Positions 53,313-63,361 are shown, counted from the stretch's first letter. The stretch is DNA of 64,000 bases from Oscillospiraceae bacterium (GCA_021770845.1 JAETQF010000001.1:1-64000), one strand, 5' to 3'. The notes: generated from the letters alone by a model not told the origin. Translations and numbers: made by a program.

Positions 53313-53797
53313 CGGCCCTGCGGCAGTGGCTGCTGGGGGTGGCCTGCACCGCCCTGGTGCTGGCGGCGGCGGAGGGGCTGGCCCCCAAGGGCAGCGTGAA
53401 AAAGGTGTGCCGTCTGGCGGGAGGGCTGGCCCTGCTGCTGGCGGCGGTGGGGCCGCTGCTCCGGCTGGACAGCGGGCTCATCGCCCGGGCGGCGGAGGAG
53501 TACCGGGCCGCGTCCCAAAGCTGTGAGGCGGGCCTGGCGGAAAAAAGCAATTTGCTGTATCAAACCATCATAGAGGACAACACCGCCGCATATATTGTGG
53601 ACAAGGCGGAGGAACTGGGCATCCTCTGTCAGGCGGAGGTGACCTGTTCCAATGACGAAAACGGCGTGCCCTGCCCTTGGGAGGTCACCGCCCGGGGCGT
53701 CTGGACGGAGGAGCGGCAAGCCGCGCTCAGCCGCCTGCTGGAGGACGACCTGGGTGTGCCTCCCCAGCGGCAGCACTTTGAGGAGGAACTGCCATGA
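53309..53797 (+). CDS. spoIIIAF: Stage III sporulation protein AF
   Basis: MTALRQWLLGVACTALVLAAAEGLAPKGSVKKVCRLAGGLALLLAAVGPLL; position. Confidence 0.88.
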   Translation: MTALRQWLLGVACTALVLAAAEGLAPKGSVKKVCRLAGGLALLLAAVGPLLRLDSGLIARAAEEYRAASQSCEAGLAEKSNLLYQTIIEDNTAAYIVDKAEELGILCQAEVTCSNDENGVPCPWEVTARGVWTEERQAALSRLLEDDLGVPPQRQHFEEELP

Positions 53798-54315
53798 AGC
53801 TCCAGTGGAAGCCCGAGCCGGGGGCGGTGTGGAAGCTGCTGAACCAGTACAAATATGTGCTGCTCGTCATCGCCGCCGGGCTCCTTTTGCTGCTGTGGCC
53901 CGCGGGGGACGGCGAGCAGAGGCCGGACACAGGCGTCCAGGAGACGGCCCGGGAGGACTTCGACCTGGAGGCCCTGGAGGAGAAGCTGTCCCGCACCCTG
54001 TCCCAGGTGGAGGGGGCGGGGCAGGTGACGGTGACCCTGACGGTCAAGAGCGGCATGGAGCGGGTGCTGGCCTCCGACCGCACCACCTCCGTCACCGACC
54101 GGGGCAGCAGCGTTGCGGAGGAGACGGTGCTGGTGAACTCCGGCGGAAGCCAGGAGGCGGTGCTGCTCAGCCGGAACTACCCCACCTTTCAGGGGGCGCT
54201 GGTGGTGTGCCAGGGGGGAGACAACGCGGAGATCCGGCTGCTGCTGACCCAGGCGGTGTCGTCCCTCACCGGGCTGGGGGCGGATCGGGTCACGGTCTGC
54301 AAGGGTACAGGGTAA
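53794..54315 (+). CDS. spoIIIAG: Stage III sporulation protein AG
   Basis: LEEKLSRTLSQVEGAGQVTVTLTVKSGMERVLA; position. Confidence 0.9.
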   Translation: MKLQWKPEPGAVWKLLNQYKYVLLVIAAGLLLLLWPAGDGEQRPDTGVQETAREDFDLEALEEKLSRTLSQVEGAGQVTVTLTVKSGMERVLASDRTTSVTDRGSSVAEETVLVNSGGSQEAVLLSRNYPTFQGALVVCQGGDNAEIRLLLTQAVSSLTGLGADRVTVCKGTG

Positions 54316-54361
54316 ACGCTATTATTTGCGTGGAACAAAATTTAAAGTGGAGGGCAGAGCA

Positions 54362-54985
54362 ATGAGTGTGTGGAAACGTAACGCGGTGGTTGTGGCCATC
54401 GTCCTGTTCGTGGGGGCGGCGGTGTACCTCAACTGGTCGTACAGCAAGGAGTCGGCGGACGGCGGCAAGGACGGCGAGGGCGGCAAGCTGCTGGGCCAGA
54501 CGACCCTGGTCAACGGGGAGGAGGACGGCAAGGGCGCCGCCGGCAAGCCTGGGGAGACAAACCCCGGCGCCCAGGCCAGCGCCGATCCCAGCGCCGTCCC
54601 CAGCCAGGAGCCTGGGAGCACAACGTCCACGGGCTATTTCGCGTCCGCCCGGCTGAACCGGCAGCAGGCCCGGGACAGCGCCCTGGAGCTGCTCCAGCAG
54701 GCCGCCGCCGACGAGAACGCCCAGCAGACCATGCTGGACGAGGCCAACGCGTCTATCCAGGCCATGGCCGCTCTCACCCTGTCTGAGGCCAAGGTGGAGA
54801 ACCTGGTGACCGCCAAGGGCTACGGCGACTGCGTGTGCTTCATCAACAAGGACAGCGCCAGCGTGGTGGTTTCCTCCACCGCCGAGGGCCTGAATGAGAC
54901 GGACATCGCCAAGATCGCCGAGATCGTCATGGAGGAGACCGGCCTGACCCCCACCAAGGTGACTATCATTGAGGCGGAGCCGTAA
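54362..54985 (+). CDS. spoIIIAH: Stage III sporulation protein AH
   Basis: ASARLNRQQARDSALELLQQAAADENAQQTMLDEANASIQAMA; position. Confidence 0.9.
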   Translation: MSVWKRNAVVVAIVLFVGAAVYLNWSYSKESADGGKDGEGGKLLGQTTLVNGEEDGKGAAGKPGETNPGAQASADPSAVPSQEPGSTTSTGYFASARLNRQQARDSALELLQQAAADENAQQTMLDEANASIQAMAALTLSEAKVENLVTAKGYGDCVCFINKDSASVVVSSTAEGLNETDIAKIAEIVMEETGLTPTKVTIIEAEP

Positions 54986-55017
54986 AAGAGGAGGCGCGGC
55001 CCCGCGAAAAATCGGGA

Positions 55018-55046
55018 TTGTAATTTTGCCGCCGGGGTGATATAAT
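55018..55046 (+). promoter_or_regulatory. Sigma-A promoter for the Asp23/Gls24 gene
   Basis: TTGTAA - 17 nt - TATAAT. Confidence 0.65.
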
Positions 55047-55079
55047 ACCTTCAGCTTGGAAAAAGGAGCGTGAGGCGTC

Positions 55080-55448
55080 ATGGCCGAAGGCAGGGAATAT
55101 ATCTCCCACGAGAGCGAGCTGGGCAGCGTCAGCATATCCGAGGAGGTGCTGGCCGTCATCGCGGCGGCCGCCGCGGTAGAGGTGGAGGGCGTAAGCTGTC
55201 TGGGCTCCGGCCTGAGCAGCGACGGGGCCGCCACGGCCAACCGCAAGGCCCTGACCCGCGGGGTACGCCTGTGGGTGGAGGAGGAGAAGGTGACCGTGGA
55301 GCTGTCCATCCTGGTGCGGTACGGCTATGTGGTCACCGACGTGGCCCGGGCGGTGCAGGACGCGGTGTTCAGCGCGGTGGAAAATACCAGCGGGCTGAGC
55401 GTGGCCTGCGTCAATGTGGCCGTGGTGGGCGTGACCTTCCAGAAATAA
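55080..55448 (+). CDS. Asp23/Gls24 family envelope stress protein
   Basis: ISEEVLAVIAAAAAVEVEGVSCLGSG...VAVVGVTFQK. Confidence 0.9.
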   Translation: MAEGREYISHESELGSVSISEEVLAVIAAAAAVEVEGVSCLGSGLSSDGAATANRKALTRGVRLWVEEEKVTVELSILVRYGYVVTDVARAVQDAVFSAVENTSGLSVACVNVAVVGVTFQK

Positions 55449-55461
55449 CGGGACGTTCCCC

Positions 55462-55495
55462 AGAGCCGGGCCGGTTTGGCCCGGCTCTTTTCCCT
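55462..55495 (+). terminator. Intrinsic terminator
   Basis: AGAGCCGGGCCggtttGGCCCGGCTCTTTTCCC. Confidence 0.75.
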
Positions 55496-55630
55496 CTTTT
55501 TTCCTGAGGCGGAAAAAAGGGGTTTTCTTTTTGGCCGGCGGCGTGTATAATATGTTAGATATACACAATGGTGTGTTATGCCCATAGAGAGAAAAGCCGG
55601 CGGGCTCCGCCGGGAAAGGATGATATCCCC

Positions 55631-56086
55631 ATGAACAGAAGTACCGCCCGTGAGATTGCCGTCCACCTCGCTTTTATGCTGGCCTTCTCCAGCGAGAGCG
55701 CGGAGGAGCTGCTGGCCCGGGAGTTGACCCCGGAGGCCTTCGCCCTGCGGGCCAAGGACGAGCCGCTGTACGCCGAATTTCCCGGGGAAGGGGAGCTGGC
55801 CTATATCACCCGGTTGACCCGGGGGGTGGGCGGCCACGGGGCCGAGTTGGACGGTTACATTGAGAAATACGCCAAGGGGTGGCGGTTCTCCCGGATTGAC
55901 CGGGTGGCCTCCGCCATCATGCGGGTGACCATGTTCGAGATCCTGTATATGCCCGATGTGCCCAACAAGGTGGCCATCAACGAGGCGGTGGAGATCGGGA
56001 AGAAGTACCTGGACGACGACGTGGTGAAGTTTATCAACGGCATTTTGGGCTCCTTTGTGCGCTCCGAGCTGCCGGAGCAGGGGTGA
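55631..56086 (+). CDS. nusB: Transcription antitermination factor NusB
   Basis: NRSTAREIAVHLAFML...RIDRVASAIMRVTMFEILYMPDVPNKVAINEAVEIGKKY. Confidence 0.93.
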   Translation: MNRSTAREIAVHLAFMLAFSSESAEELLARELTPEAFALRAKDEPLYAEFPGEGELAYITRLTRGVGGHGAELDGYIEKYAKGWRFSRIDRVASAIMRVTMFEILYMPDVPNKVAINEAVEIGKKYLDDDVVKFINGILGSFVRSELPEQG

Positions 56087-57036
56087 GCGGCATGGGAATA
56101 CAGTGCCTGGGCTTTGACACCAGCAATTACACCACCTCCGCCGCGGTGTTCGGCGGCGGGACGGCGGAGAACCGGGGCAGGCTGCTGACGGTGCCCGAGG
56201 GGGCCCTGGGCCTGCGGCAGAGCGACGCGCTGTTCCAGCACGTGAAGCGGCTGCACCTGATGGTGGAGCAGCTGCGCCAGGAGGGGGCCCTGGATCAGAT
56301 CGCCGCGGTGGGAGCCTCCACCCGGCCCCGGGAGGTGGAGGGCTCCTATATGCCCTGCTTCCTGGTGGGGGAGGGGGAGGGCCGCGCCCTGGCGGCGGCC
56401 CTGGGCGTGCCCTTCTGCCCGTGCTCGCACCAGCAGGGCCACGTGGCGGCGGCGGCCTGGTCGGCGGGCCGGGAGGATCTGCTGGACAAGCCCCACCTGG
56501 CCTGGCATCTGTCCGGCGGCACCACCGAGCTGCTGCGGGTGGAGCCGGAGGGCCACACCGTCCGGGCGGAGGTGGTGGGCGGCACCAGCGACATCGCCGC
56601 GGGCCAGCTGGTGGATCGGGCGGGGGTGCTGCTGGGTCTGCCCTTCCCGGCGGGCAAGGCGCTGGACGCGCTGTACCCCGAGGCGGACGATACCAGCTTC
56701 TTCCGGGTGAAGCTGAACGGCCTGACCTTCTCCCTGTCCGGCATGGAGAACAAGGTGAAGGAGCTGGCGGAGAAGGGCGAAACGCCCGCCAACATCGCCC
56801 GGTTTACCATTGACACCATCCTGAACGTGCTGGTGCGGGCCACCCGGGAGGCCCAGAAGAAGTGGCCCGGCCTGCCGGTGCTGTGCTCCGGCGGGGTGGC
56901 CTCCAACCGGCAGATCCGGGCGGCCATGGAGCGGGAGTGCGGCTCGGTGTTCGCCCAGCCCCAGTACGCCACTGACAACGCCCTGGGGGTAGCCATCCTC
57001 ACCCACCGGGCGCTGGAGCGGGGGGCGGCGGAATGA
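56083..57036 (+). CDS. TsaD/Kae1-like (peptidase M22 family) paralogue
   Basis: CLGFDTSNYTTSAAV, HQQGH (HxxxH), LHLSGGTTELL-like segment, CSGGVASNRQIR. GTG start (ATG alternative at 56092). Confidence 0.82.
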   Translation: MSGMGIQCLGFDTSNYTTSAAVFGGGTAENRGRLLTVPEGALGLRQSDALFQHVKRLHLMVEQLRQEGALDQIAAVGASTRPREVEGSYMPCFLVGEGEGRALAAALGVPFCPCSHQQGHVAAAAWSAGREDLLDKPHLAWHLSGGTTELLRVEPEGHTVRAEVVGGTSDIAAGQLVDRAGVLLGLPFPAGKALDALYPEADDTSFFRVKLNGLTFSLSGMENKVKELAEKGETPANIARFTIDTILNVLVRATREAQKKWPGLPVLCSGGVASNRQIRAAMERECGSVFAQPQYATDNALGVAILTHRALERGAAE

Positions 57037-58319
57037 ATCTGGCCAACCTGCCTGTCTATACCGTGTCCCAGGTAAACGGCTACCTCAAGAGGCTGATGGA
57101 CGGGGACGAGATGCTCACCGGCCTGCTGGTGCGGGGGGAGATCTCCAACTATAAATGTTATCCCTCGGGGCACCACTACTTCTCCCTGAAGGACGGGGAG
57201 GGGGCCCTGCGGTGCGTCCTGTTCCGGGGGGAGGCGGCGCGGCTGCGGTTCCGTCCGGCTAACGGGATGCGGGTGGTGGCCTTTGGCCGGGTGTCGGTGT
57301 ACCCCCGGGACGGGGCTTACCAGCTCTACTGCCAGGAGCTGATGCAGGACGGCCGGGGGGCGCTGGACGAGGCCTTCGAGCGTCTGCGCCGCCGCCTGGA
57401 GGAGGAGGGCCTGTTCGACGAGGCCAACAAGCAGCCCCTGCCCGCCTATCCGGGGAAGATCGCCCTGGTCACCTCCCCGGCGGGGGCGGCGGTGCGGGAT
57501 ATGCTGCGGATCCTGAAGGCGCGGTGGCCGCTGGCGGAGGTGCTGGTGGCCCCCGTCCGGGTGCAGGGCACAGAGGCGGCGGAGGAGATCGCCGCCGCCA
57601 TTCACCGGCTGAACAACCGGGCGGATATCGACCTCATCATCGCCGGCCGGGGCGGGGGCTCCACGGAGGATCTGTGGGCGTTCAACGAGGAGGTGGTGGC
57701 CCGGGCCATCAGCCTGTCCAACATCCCGGTGATTTCCGCTGTGGGCCATGAGCCCGACGTGACGATTGCGGATTATGTGGCGGATCTGCGGGCGGCCACC
57801 CCCTCCAACGGGGCGGAGCTGGCCGTCCCCGATCAGGGGGCGGAGCGGGCGCGGGTGGCCCAGCTGGATCGGCGGCTGGCCCGGGCCCTCCGCGTCCGGC
57901 TGGAGGCTGCTCGACGGGAGCTGGAGCGGCTGAAGGGAAGCCGGGCGCTGGAAAACGTCAAGGTGCCCATCCAGGATCGGCGGCTGCTGGTGGACGATCT
58001 GCGCCGCCGGATGGGGCTGGCCCTGAGCCATGAGACGGAGCGGGCCCGCCGCCGGCTGGACGCTCAGGCGGGGCGGCTGCCCCAGGCCCTGAGGGCCCGC
58101 ACGGCGGAACAGCGGGGGCGGCTGGGCCGCCTGGCCGCGGGGCTGGACGCGCTGAGCCCGCTGAAGGTGCTGGGCCGGGGCTACGCCATCGCACGGAGGG
58201 GGGAGAACGTGGTGTCCTCCATCGCCCAGGCGGAGCCGGGAGATCGGCTGGAGGTGCTGGTATCCGACGGCGCGCTGAGCTGCTTGATCGAGGAAAAGGA
58301 GGAGCGGACATGGCAGTAA
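57033..58319 (+). CDS. xseA: Exodeoxyribonuclease VII large subunit
   Basis: YTVSQVNGYLKRLMDGDEMLTGLLVRGEISNYKCYPSGHHYFSLKD. Confidence 0.96.
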   Translation: MNLANLPVYTVSQVNGYLKRLMDGDEMLTGLLVRGEISNYKCYPSGHHYFSLKDGEGALRCVLFRGEAARLRFRPANGMRVVAFGRVSVYPRDGAYQLYCQELMQDGRGALDEAFERLRRRLEEEGLFDEANKQPLPAYPGKIALVTSPAGAAVRDMLRILKARWPLAEVLVAPVRVQGTEAAEEIAAAIHRLNNRADIDLIIAGRGGGSTEDLWAFNEEVVARAISLSNIPVISAVGHEPDVTIADYVADLRAATPSNGAELAVPDQGAERARVAQLDRRLARALRVRLEAARRELERLKGSRALENVKVPIQDRRLLVDDLRRRMGLALSHETERARRRLDAQAGRLPQALRARTAEQRGRLGRLAAGLDALSPLKVLGRGYAIARRGENVVSSIAQAEPGDRLEVLVSDGALSCLIEEKEERTWQ

Positions 58320-58534
58320 AAAAACCGTCCTTTGAGCAGGCGCTGGGCCGTTTGGAGGAGATTGTGGGCCTGCTGGAGCGGGGCGAGTGCGGGCTGGATC
58401 AGTCCCTGAAGCTGTTTGAGGAGGGGGCTAAGCTGGCCGGCCAGTGCGAGGAGCTGCTGGACAAGGCGGAGCAGAAGGTGAACCTCCTGCTGGCCAACGG
58501 CGAGGAAGCGCCCTTTGAGGAGGCGGACGGTTGA
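58310..58534 (+). CDS. xseB: Exodeoxyribonuclease VII small subunit
   Basis: SFEQALGRLEEIVGLLERGECGLDQSLKLFEEGAKL. Confidence 0.96.
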   Translation: MAVKKPSFEQALGRLEEIVGLLERGECGLDQSLKLFEEGAKLAGQCEELLDKAEQKVNLLLANGEEAPFEEADG

Positions 58535-59418
58535 TGGACTACCGGGCGGAATACCAGGCGGCGCTGGCCCTGGTGGAAGGGGAGCTGGCGGGCTGCTTTG
58601 CAGAGGAGGGGCCCCCGCGGGAGCTGCTGGAGGCCATGCGGTACAGCCTGCTGGCCGGGGGCAAGCGGGTGCGGCCCATACTGACCCTGAAATTCTGCGA
58701 GGCCCTGTGCGGGGAGATGGAACCGGCGCTGGACTATGCCTGTGCAGTGGAAATGCTTCATACCTATTCCCTGATTCATGACGACCTGCCCTGCATGGAC
58801 GACGACGACCTCCGCCGAGGCAAGCCCACCTGCCATGTGAAATATGGGGAATGGCTGGCCCTGCTGGCGGGGGACGCCCTCCAGGCGGCAGCCTTTGAGC
58901 GGCTGGCCTCCTCCGGGAGAACCTCCCCGGCGGCCAACGGGAGGGCCTGCGGGGTGCTGGCCCGGGCGGCGGGGGCCTCCGGTATGTGCGGGGGGCAGTA
59001 CCTGGATCTGCTGGACGAGGGGAAACGGGTGGACGAGGAGCAGATCACCCGCATCCACCGCTGGAAAACCTCCGCCCTGCTGGAGGGGGCCTGCCTGCTG
59101 GGGCTGACGGCTTCCCTGGTGGAGCCCTCGCGGCCGCAGTGGGCGGCGGCGGAGCGGTACGCCAGAGAGCTGGGGCTGGCCTTCCAGATCCGGGACGATA
59201 TGCTGGACGTGACCTCCACCGCCGAGGAGCTGGGCAAGCCCATCGGCTCCGACGCGGACAGCGGAAAGGCCACCTTTGTGTCGCTGTACGGGCTGGAGGC
59301 GTGCGGCCGGCTGGTGGAGGAGCACACCCGGATGGCGCAGGAGAGCGTGACCGGCGCCTTCCGGAACACGGACTTCCTGTGCGAGCTGGCCCGGTCGCTG
59401 GCGGAGCGGACGCGTTGA
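58531..59418 (+). CDS. ispA: Polyprenyl (farnesyl) diphosphate synthase
   Basis: SLLAGGKRVRPIL, HDDLPCMDDDDLRRGKPT, FQIRDDMLD. Confidence 0.94.
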   Translation: MMDYRAEYQAALALVEGELAGCFAEEGPPRELLEAMRYSLLAGGKRVRPILTLKFCEALCGEMEPALDYACAVEMLHTYSLIHDDLPCMDDDDLRRGKPTCHVKYGEWLALLAGDALQAAAFERLASSGRTSPAANGRACGVLARAAGASGMCGGQYLDLLDEGKRVDEEQITRIHRWKTSALLEGACLLGLTASLVEPSRPQWAAAERYARELGLAFQIRDDMLDVTSTAEELGKPIGSDADSGKATFVSLYGLEACGRLVEEHTRMAQESVTGAFRNTDFLCELARSLAERTR

Positions 59419-59496
59419 CCGGCAAGCCGGGGCGCTGAGCGCGGCCGGCGGATCCAGGCGTCAATCTTAACTTAAAATAGGACGAGGGGTGGGCCC

Positions 59497-59937
59497 ATGG
59501 TGAATAAGATCCTGCTGATCGCGGTGGCGGCCTGGGCGATAGCCCAGGTGCTGAAGCTGTTGATTGCCACGGCGGTCTATCATAAATTCGATCTCACCTA
59601 TCTGACCACCGGCGGCGGTATGCCCAGCTCCCACTCGGCGCTGGTGTGCGCCTGCGCGGTGGGCACGGCCTTTGTGACGGGTCTGGACTCCCCGGCGTTC
59701 GCCGTTGCCGCGGTGCTGGCCTTCATCGTCATGTACGACGCCGCCCACGTGCGGCTGGAGACGGGGAAGCAGGCCAAGGTGCTCAACCAGCTCATGCGCA
59801 ACCTGGGGGAGGGCAGGCCGGAGACCTTTGAGGCGGATCTCAAAGAGCTCATCGGCCATACGCCCTTCCAGGTGGCGGTGGGGGCGGTGCTGGGCGTGCT
59901 CATCGGCGTGATCGGCGGCCTGCTTGCCCTGGTGTGA
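59497..59937 (+). CDS. Divergent PAP2 family protein
   Basis: TTGGGMPSSHSALVCACAVGTAFVTG...YDAAHVRLETGKQAKVLNQL. Confidence 0.9.
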   Translation: MVNKILLIAVAAWAIAQVLKLLIATAVYHKFDLTYLTTGGGMPSSHSALVCACAVGTAFVTGLDSPAFAVAAVLAFIVMYDAAHVRLETGKQAKVLNQLMRNLGEGRPETFEADLKELIGHTPFQVAVGAVLGVLIGVIGGLLALV

Positions 59938-59958
59938 CGATAGAAAGGAGGTGCGTCC

Positions 59959-61794
59959 ATGATTCCGGAGCGGCTCAATGAGATCACCGATCTGCAGGCC
60001 CGTATGCTGTGCGATCAGCTGCGGGAGCGGATTGTGGACAGCGTTTCCAAGACAGGAGGGCACTTGGCCTCCAGCCTGGGGGTGGTGGAGGCCACGGTGG
60101 CTGTCCATCGGGTGTTTGATCTGGAGACGGACAGGCTGGTATTTGACGTGGGCCACCAGTGCTATGCCCACAAGATCCTCACCCAGCGGGGCGGGCAGAT
60201 GGACACCCTGCGGAAGCTGGGGGGGCTGTCCGGCTTCCCCAAGCCCCGGGAGCACCGGGCGGACGCGTTTATCGCGGGCCACGCCTCCAACGCGGTGTCA
60301 GTGGCCCTGGGCATGGCCCGGGCCAGGACGCTGAACCGGGAGAGCTACTGCGTGCTGGCCATGCTGGGGGATGGAGCCATGACCGGCGGGCTGGCATACG
60401 AGGGGCTGTCCGACGCGGGACAGAGCGGGGAACAGCTGGTGGTCATCCTCAACGACAACGGGATGTCCATTACCAAGAACGTGGGCGGCGTGGCCCGGCA
60501 CCTGGCCCAGCAGCGGCTGAAGCCCCAGTACCTCCAATTTAAAAAGGTATACCGCAGGGTCACCGGGGCCACCGCGGCGGGCCGGGGGCTGTACCGGTTC
60601 ACCCACCGGGCGAAGCAGGCGGTGAAGGACGCGGTGCTCCACTGCAGTATGTTCGAGGACATGGGCTTTACTTATCTGGGCCCGGTGGACGGCCATGATG
60701 TGAATTATCTCACCCGGCTGCTCCGGTACGCCAAGGATCTGAACTGCCCCGTCCTGCTCCACATCAAAACTGTAAAGGGAAAAGGCTATCCACCGGCGGA
60801 GAAGGAGCCGGATCGGTTCCACGGGGTCGGCCCCTTTGACCGGGAGACCGGCGTGCCGCTGGGCGGCCACGGGGAGAGCTTTTCCTCGGTGTTTGGACAG
60901 ACGATGTGCGAGTTGGCCCGGGAGCGGGGAGATGTGGCGGCGATCACCGCCGCCATGCGCAGCGGCACGGGGCTGGATCGGTTTGCGGAGGAATATCCGG
61001 ATCGCTTCTTTGATGTGGGCATCGCGGAGGGCCACGCGGTAGCCATGGCCGCGGGGATGGCCAAGCAGCGGGCGGTGCCGGTGGCGGCGATTTATTCCAC
61101 CTTTTTGCAGCGGGCCTATGATATGCTGATCCACGATGTGGCCATTCAGGGGCTCCATGTGGTGCTCTGCGTGGATCGGGCGGGGCTGTCCGGGGAGGAC
61201 GGAGAGACCCACCACGGCGTGTTTGACGTGGCCTATCTCAGCACGGTGCCCGGAATGAAGATCTACTGCCCCGCCAGCTTCGCGGAGCTGCGGGCCATGC
61301 TGCGGTACGCGGTGGAGAAGTGCCGGGGCCCGGTGGCGGTGCGCTACCCTAAGGGAGGCGAGGGAGCCTTCCAGGCCCTGTGCGGCGTGGAGGGGGCCAG
61401 CGTCCTCCGCCCGGGCACGGACGTGACCATCGCCGCCTACGGCACCATGATCAACGAGGCGCTGGCGGCGGCGGAGCTGCTGGCGGAGAAGGGGGCGTCC
61501 ACCCAGGTGATCAAGTGGAACAGCATTGCCCCGTTGGATGTGGACACCGTGGCCGCCTGCGCCCAAAAGACCGGGCGGCTGGTGGTGGCGGAGGAGTGCA
61601 TGGACGCGGGCTGTGTGGGCCGCCGGGTGGCCGCGGAGCTTGCCCTGAGGGGCGTTTCCGGGGTGAAGCTGGCCCTGGTGAACCTGGGGGAGCGCTTCGT
61701 CCAGCACGGCACCGTGGCGGAGCTGCGGCAGCTGTGCGGGATCGACGGGGCCTCCATTGCCCGCCGCGGGCTGGAGGTGATGGAGCGTGGCTAA
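59959..61794 (+). CDS. dxs: 1-deoxy-D-xylulose-5-phosphate synthase
   Basis: GHQCYAHKILTQR, GDGAMTGGLAYEGLSDAG, LNDNGMSITKNVGG. Confidence 0.97.
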   Translation: MIPERLNEITDLQARMLCDQLRERIVDSVSKTGGHLASSLGVVEATVAVHRVFDLETDRLVFDVGHQCYAHKILTQRGGQMDTLRKLGGLSGFPKPREHRADAFIAGHASNAVSVALGMARARTLNRESYCVLAMLGDGAMTGGLAYEGLSDAGQSGEQLVVILNDNGMSITKNVGGVARHLAQQRLKPQYLQFKKVYRRVTGATAAGRGLYRFTHRAKQAVKDAVLHCSMFEDMGFTYLGPVDGHDVNYLTRLLRYAKDLNCPVLLHIKTVKGKGYPPAEKEPDRFHGVGPFDRETGVPLGGHGESFSSVFGQTMCELARERGDVAAITAAMRSGTGLDRFAEEYPDRFFDVGIAEGHAVAMAAGMAKQRAVPVAAIYSTFLQRAYDMLIHDVAIQGLHVVLCVDRAGLSGEDGETHHGVFDVAYLSTVPGMKIYCPASFAELRAMLRYAVEKCRGPVAVRYPKGGEGAFQALCGVEGASVLRPGTDVTIAAYGTMINEALAAAELLAEKGASTQVIKWNSIAPLDVDTVAACAQKTGRLVVAEECMDAGCVGRRVAAELALRGVSGVKLALVNLGERFVQHGTVAELRQLCGIDGASIARRGLEVMERG

Positions 61795-62410
61795 AAAACG
61801 GCTGGATGTGCTGCTGACGGAGCGGGGGCTGGCGGAGAGCCGGCAGAAGGCCCAGGCCGTGATCATGGCGGGCCAGGTCTATTCCGGGGAGCGGCGGCTG
61901 GACAAAGCGGGGCTGGCGCTGGAGGAGGACACGCCTCTGGAGATCCGGGGGCAGACCCTGCGCTATGTGAGCCGGGGCGGGCTGAAGCTGGAGAAGGCCA
62001 TGGCGGCGTTCCCCATCACCCTGGCGGGAAAGACCGCCGCCGACATCGGCGCGTCCACCGGGGGCTTCACCGACTGTATGCTGCAAAACGGGGCGGCCCG
62101 GGTGTACGCCGTGGACGTGGGCTACGGCCAGCTGGCCTGGGCCATCCGGAACGACCCGAGGGTGGTGTGCCTGGAGCGCACCAACGCCCGGTACCTCACG
62201 GCGGAGCAGATCCCGGAGCCGCTGGACTTTGCCTCCATTGACGTATCCTTCATCTCCCTGGGGCTGATTCTGCCTGCCCTGCGCCCTCTGTTGAAGGAGG
62301 AGGGCGAGGTGGCGGCCCTGGTGAAGCCCCAGTTTGAGGCGGGCCGGGAAAAGGTGGGCAAAAAAGGGGTGGTGCGGGATCCCGCCGTCCACCTGGAGGT
62401 GCTGGTCTGA
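61787..62410 (+). pseudogene. tlyA: TlyA family rRNA methyltransferase/hemolysin-like, apparently disrupted 3' end
   Basis: S4 domain then DIGASTGGFTDCMLQNGAARVYAVDVGYGQL...ALVKPQFEAGREKVGKKGVVRDPAVHLEVLV* stops early; no SPIxGPxGNxE segment; tail-like peptide continues in another frame to about 62492. Confidence 0.7.
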
Positions 62411-62494
62411 GGACTGGGGCCGGATCGGATGGAGATTTTGATCTGCGGGAGCTGGTGCGCCAATCCCATGAGACGCTGAAAGAGGGGGAATAAC

Positions 62495-63361
62495 ATGAAG
62501 GTGGTGCTCAGCCCAAACCCGTACCGGGATCGGGGGCTTCGCGCGGCCCAGTTTGCCCGCCGGGTGCTGGAGCGCAGCGGGGTGGAGACGATAATATGCC
62601 TGCCCTTTGAGCTGGACGAGGGGAGCCGCCTGGAGCTGCCCGCCGATCAGCCGCTGGGCCGCCTGGCCCAGGAGTTGGAGGGGGCGGACGTGCTGGTGTG
62701 CTTCGGCGGGGACGGCACCATCCTTCACGCCGCTCGGGAGGCCACCGCCCGGAATGTGCCCGTGCTGGGGGTGAATCTGGGCAGCATCGGCTTCATGGCG
62801 GAGCTGGAGCACAACGAGCTGTCCCTGCTGTCCCGGCTGGCCGGAGGGCGGTTCGGCGTGGAGCGGCGGATGATGCTGGACGTGACGGTGCGGCGGGAGG
62901 GCCGCCCGGTGTTCACCGAGACGGCGCTGAACGACGCGGTGGTGACCAAGGGGGCGGTGGCCCGGGTGCTGGATCTGGAGGTGACGGGGGATCGGGTGGT
63001 GATCTCGTCCTTCTCCGGGGATGGGCTGGTGGCGGCTACCCCCACCGGATCCACCGCCTACTCCATGGCGGCGGGGGGGCCCATCGTGGAGCCCACGGCG
63101 GAGAACATCATCATCTCGCCCATCTGCGCCCACTCCCTCCACGCCAAGCCCTTTGTGCTGGACAGCGCCCGCGCTGTGGGCATACGGGTGGCCCCGGGGA
63201 GCAAAAAGACCGCCTATCTCTCGGTGGACGGAGGGCGGGCCTTTCGGGTGCAGCCCGGGGACTGGGTGGAGTGCCGCCGATCCCGGCAGGTCACCCGGCT
63301 GGTGAAGCTCACCGGGCGCAGCTTTTATGAGCGGATCAATCAAAAATTAGGCAAGGCGTAA
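62495..63361 (+). CDS. nadK: NAD(+) kinase
   Basis: LVCFGGDGTILHAAR, GVNLGSIGFMAEL, PTGSTAYSMAAGGPIVEP. Confidence 0.96.
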   Translation: MKVVLSPNPYRDRGLRAAQFARRVLERSGVETIICLPFELDEGSRLELPADQPLGRLAQELEGADVLVCFGGDGTILHAAREATARNVPVLGVNLGSIGFMAELEHNELSLLSRLAGGRFGVERRMMLDVTVRREGRPVFTETALNDAVVTKGAVARVLDLEVTGDRVVISSFSGDGLVAATPTGSTAYSMAAGGPIVEPTAENIIISPICAHSLHAKPFVLDSARAVGIRVAPGSKKTAYLSVDGGRAFRVQPGDWVECRRSRQVTRLVKLTGRSFYERINQKLGKA

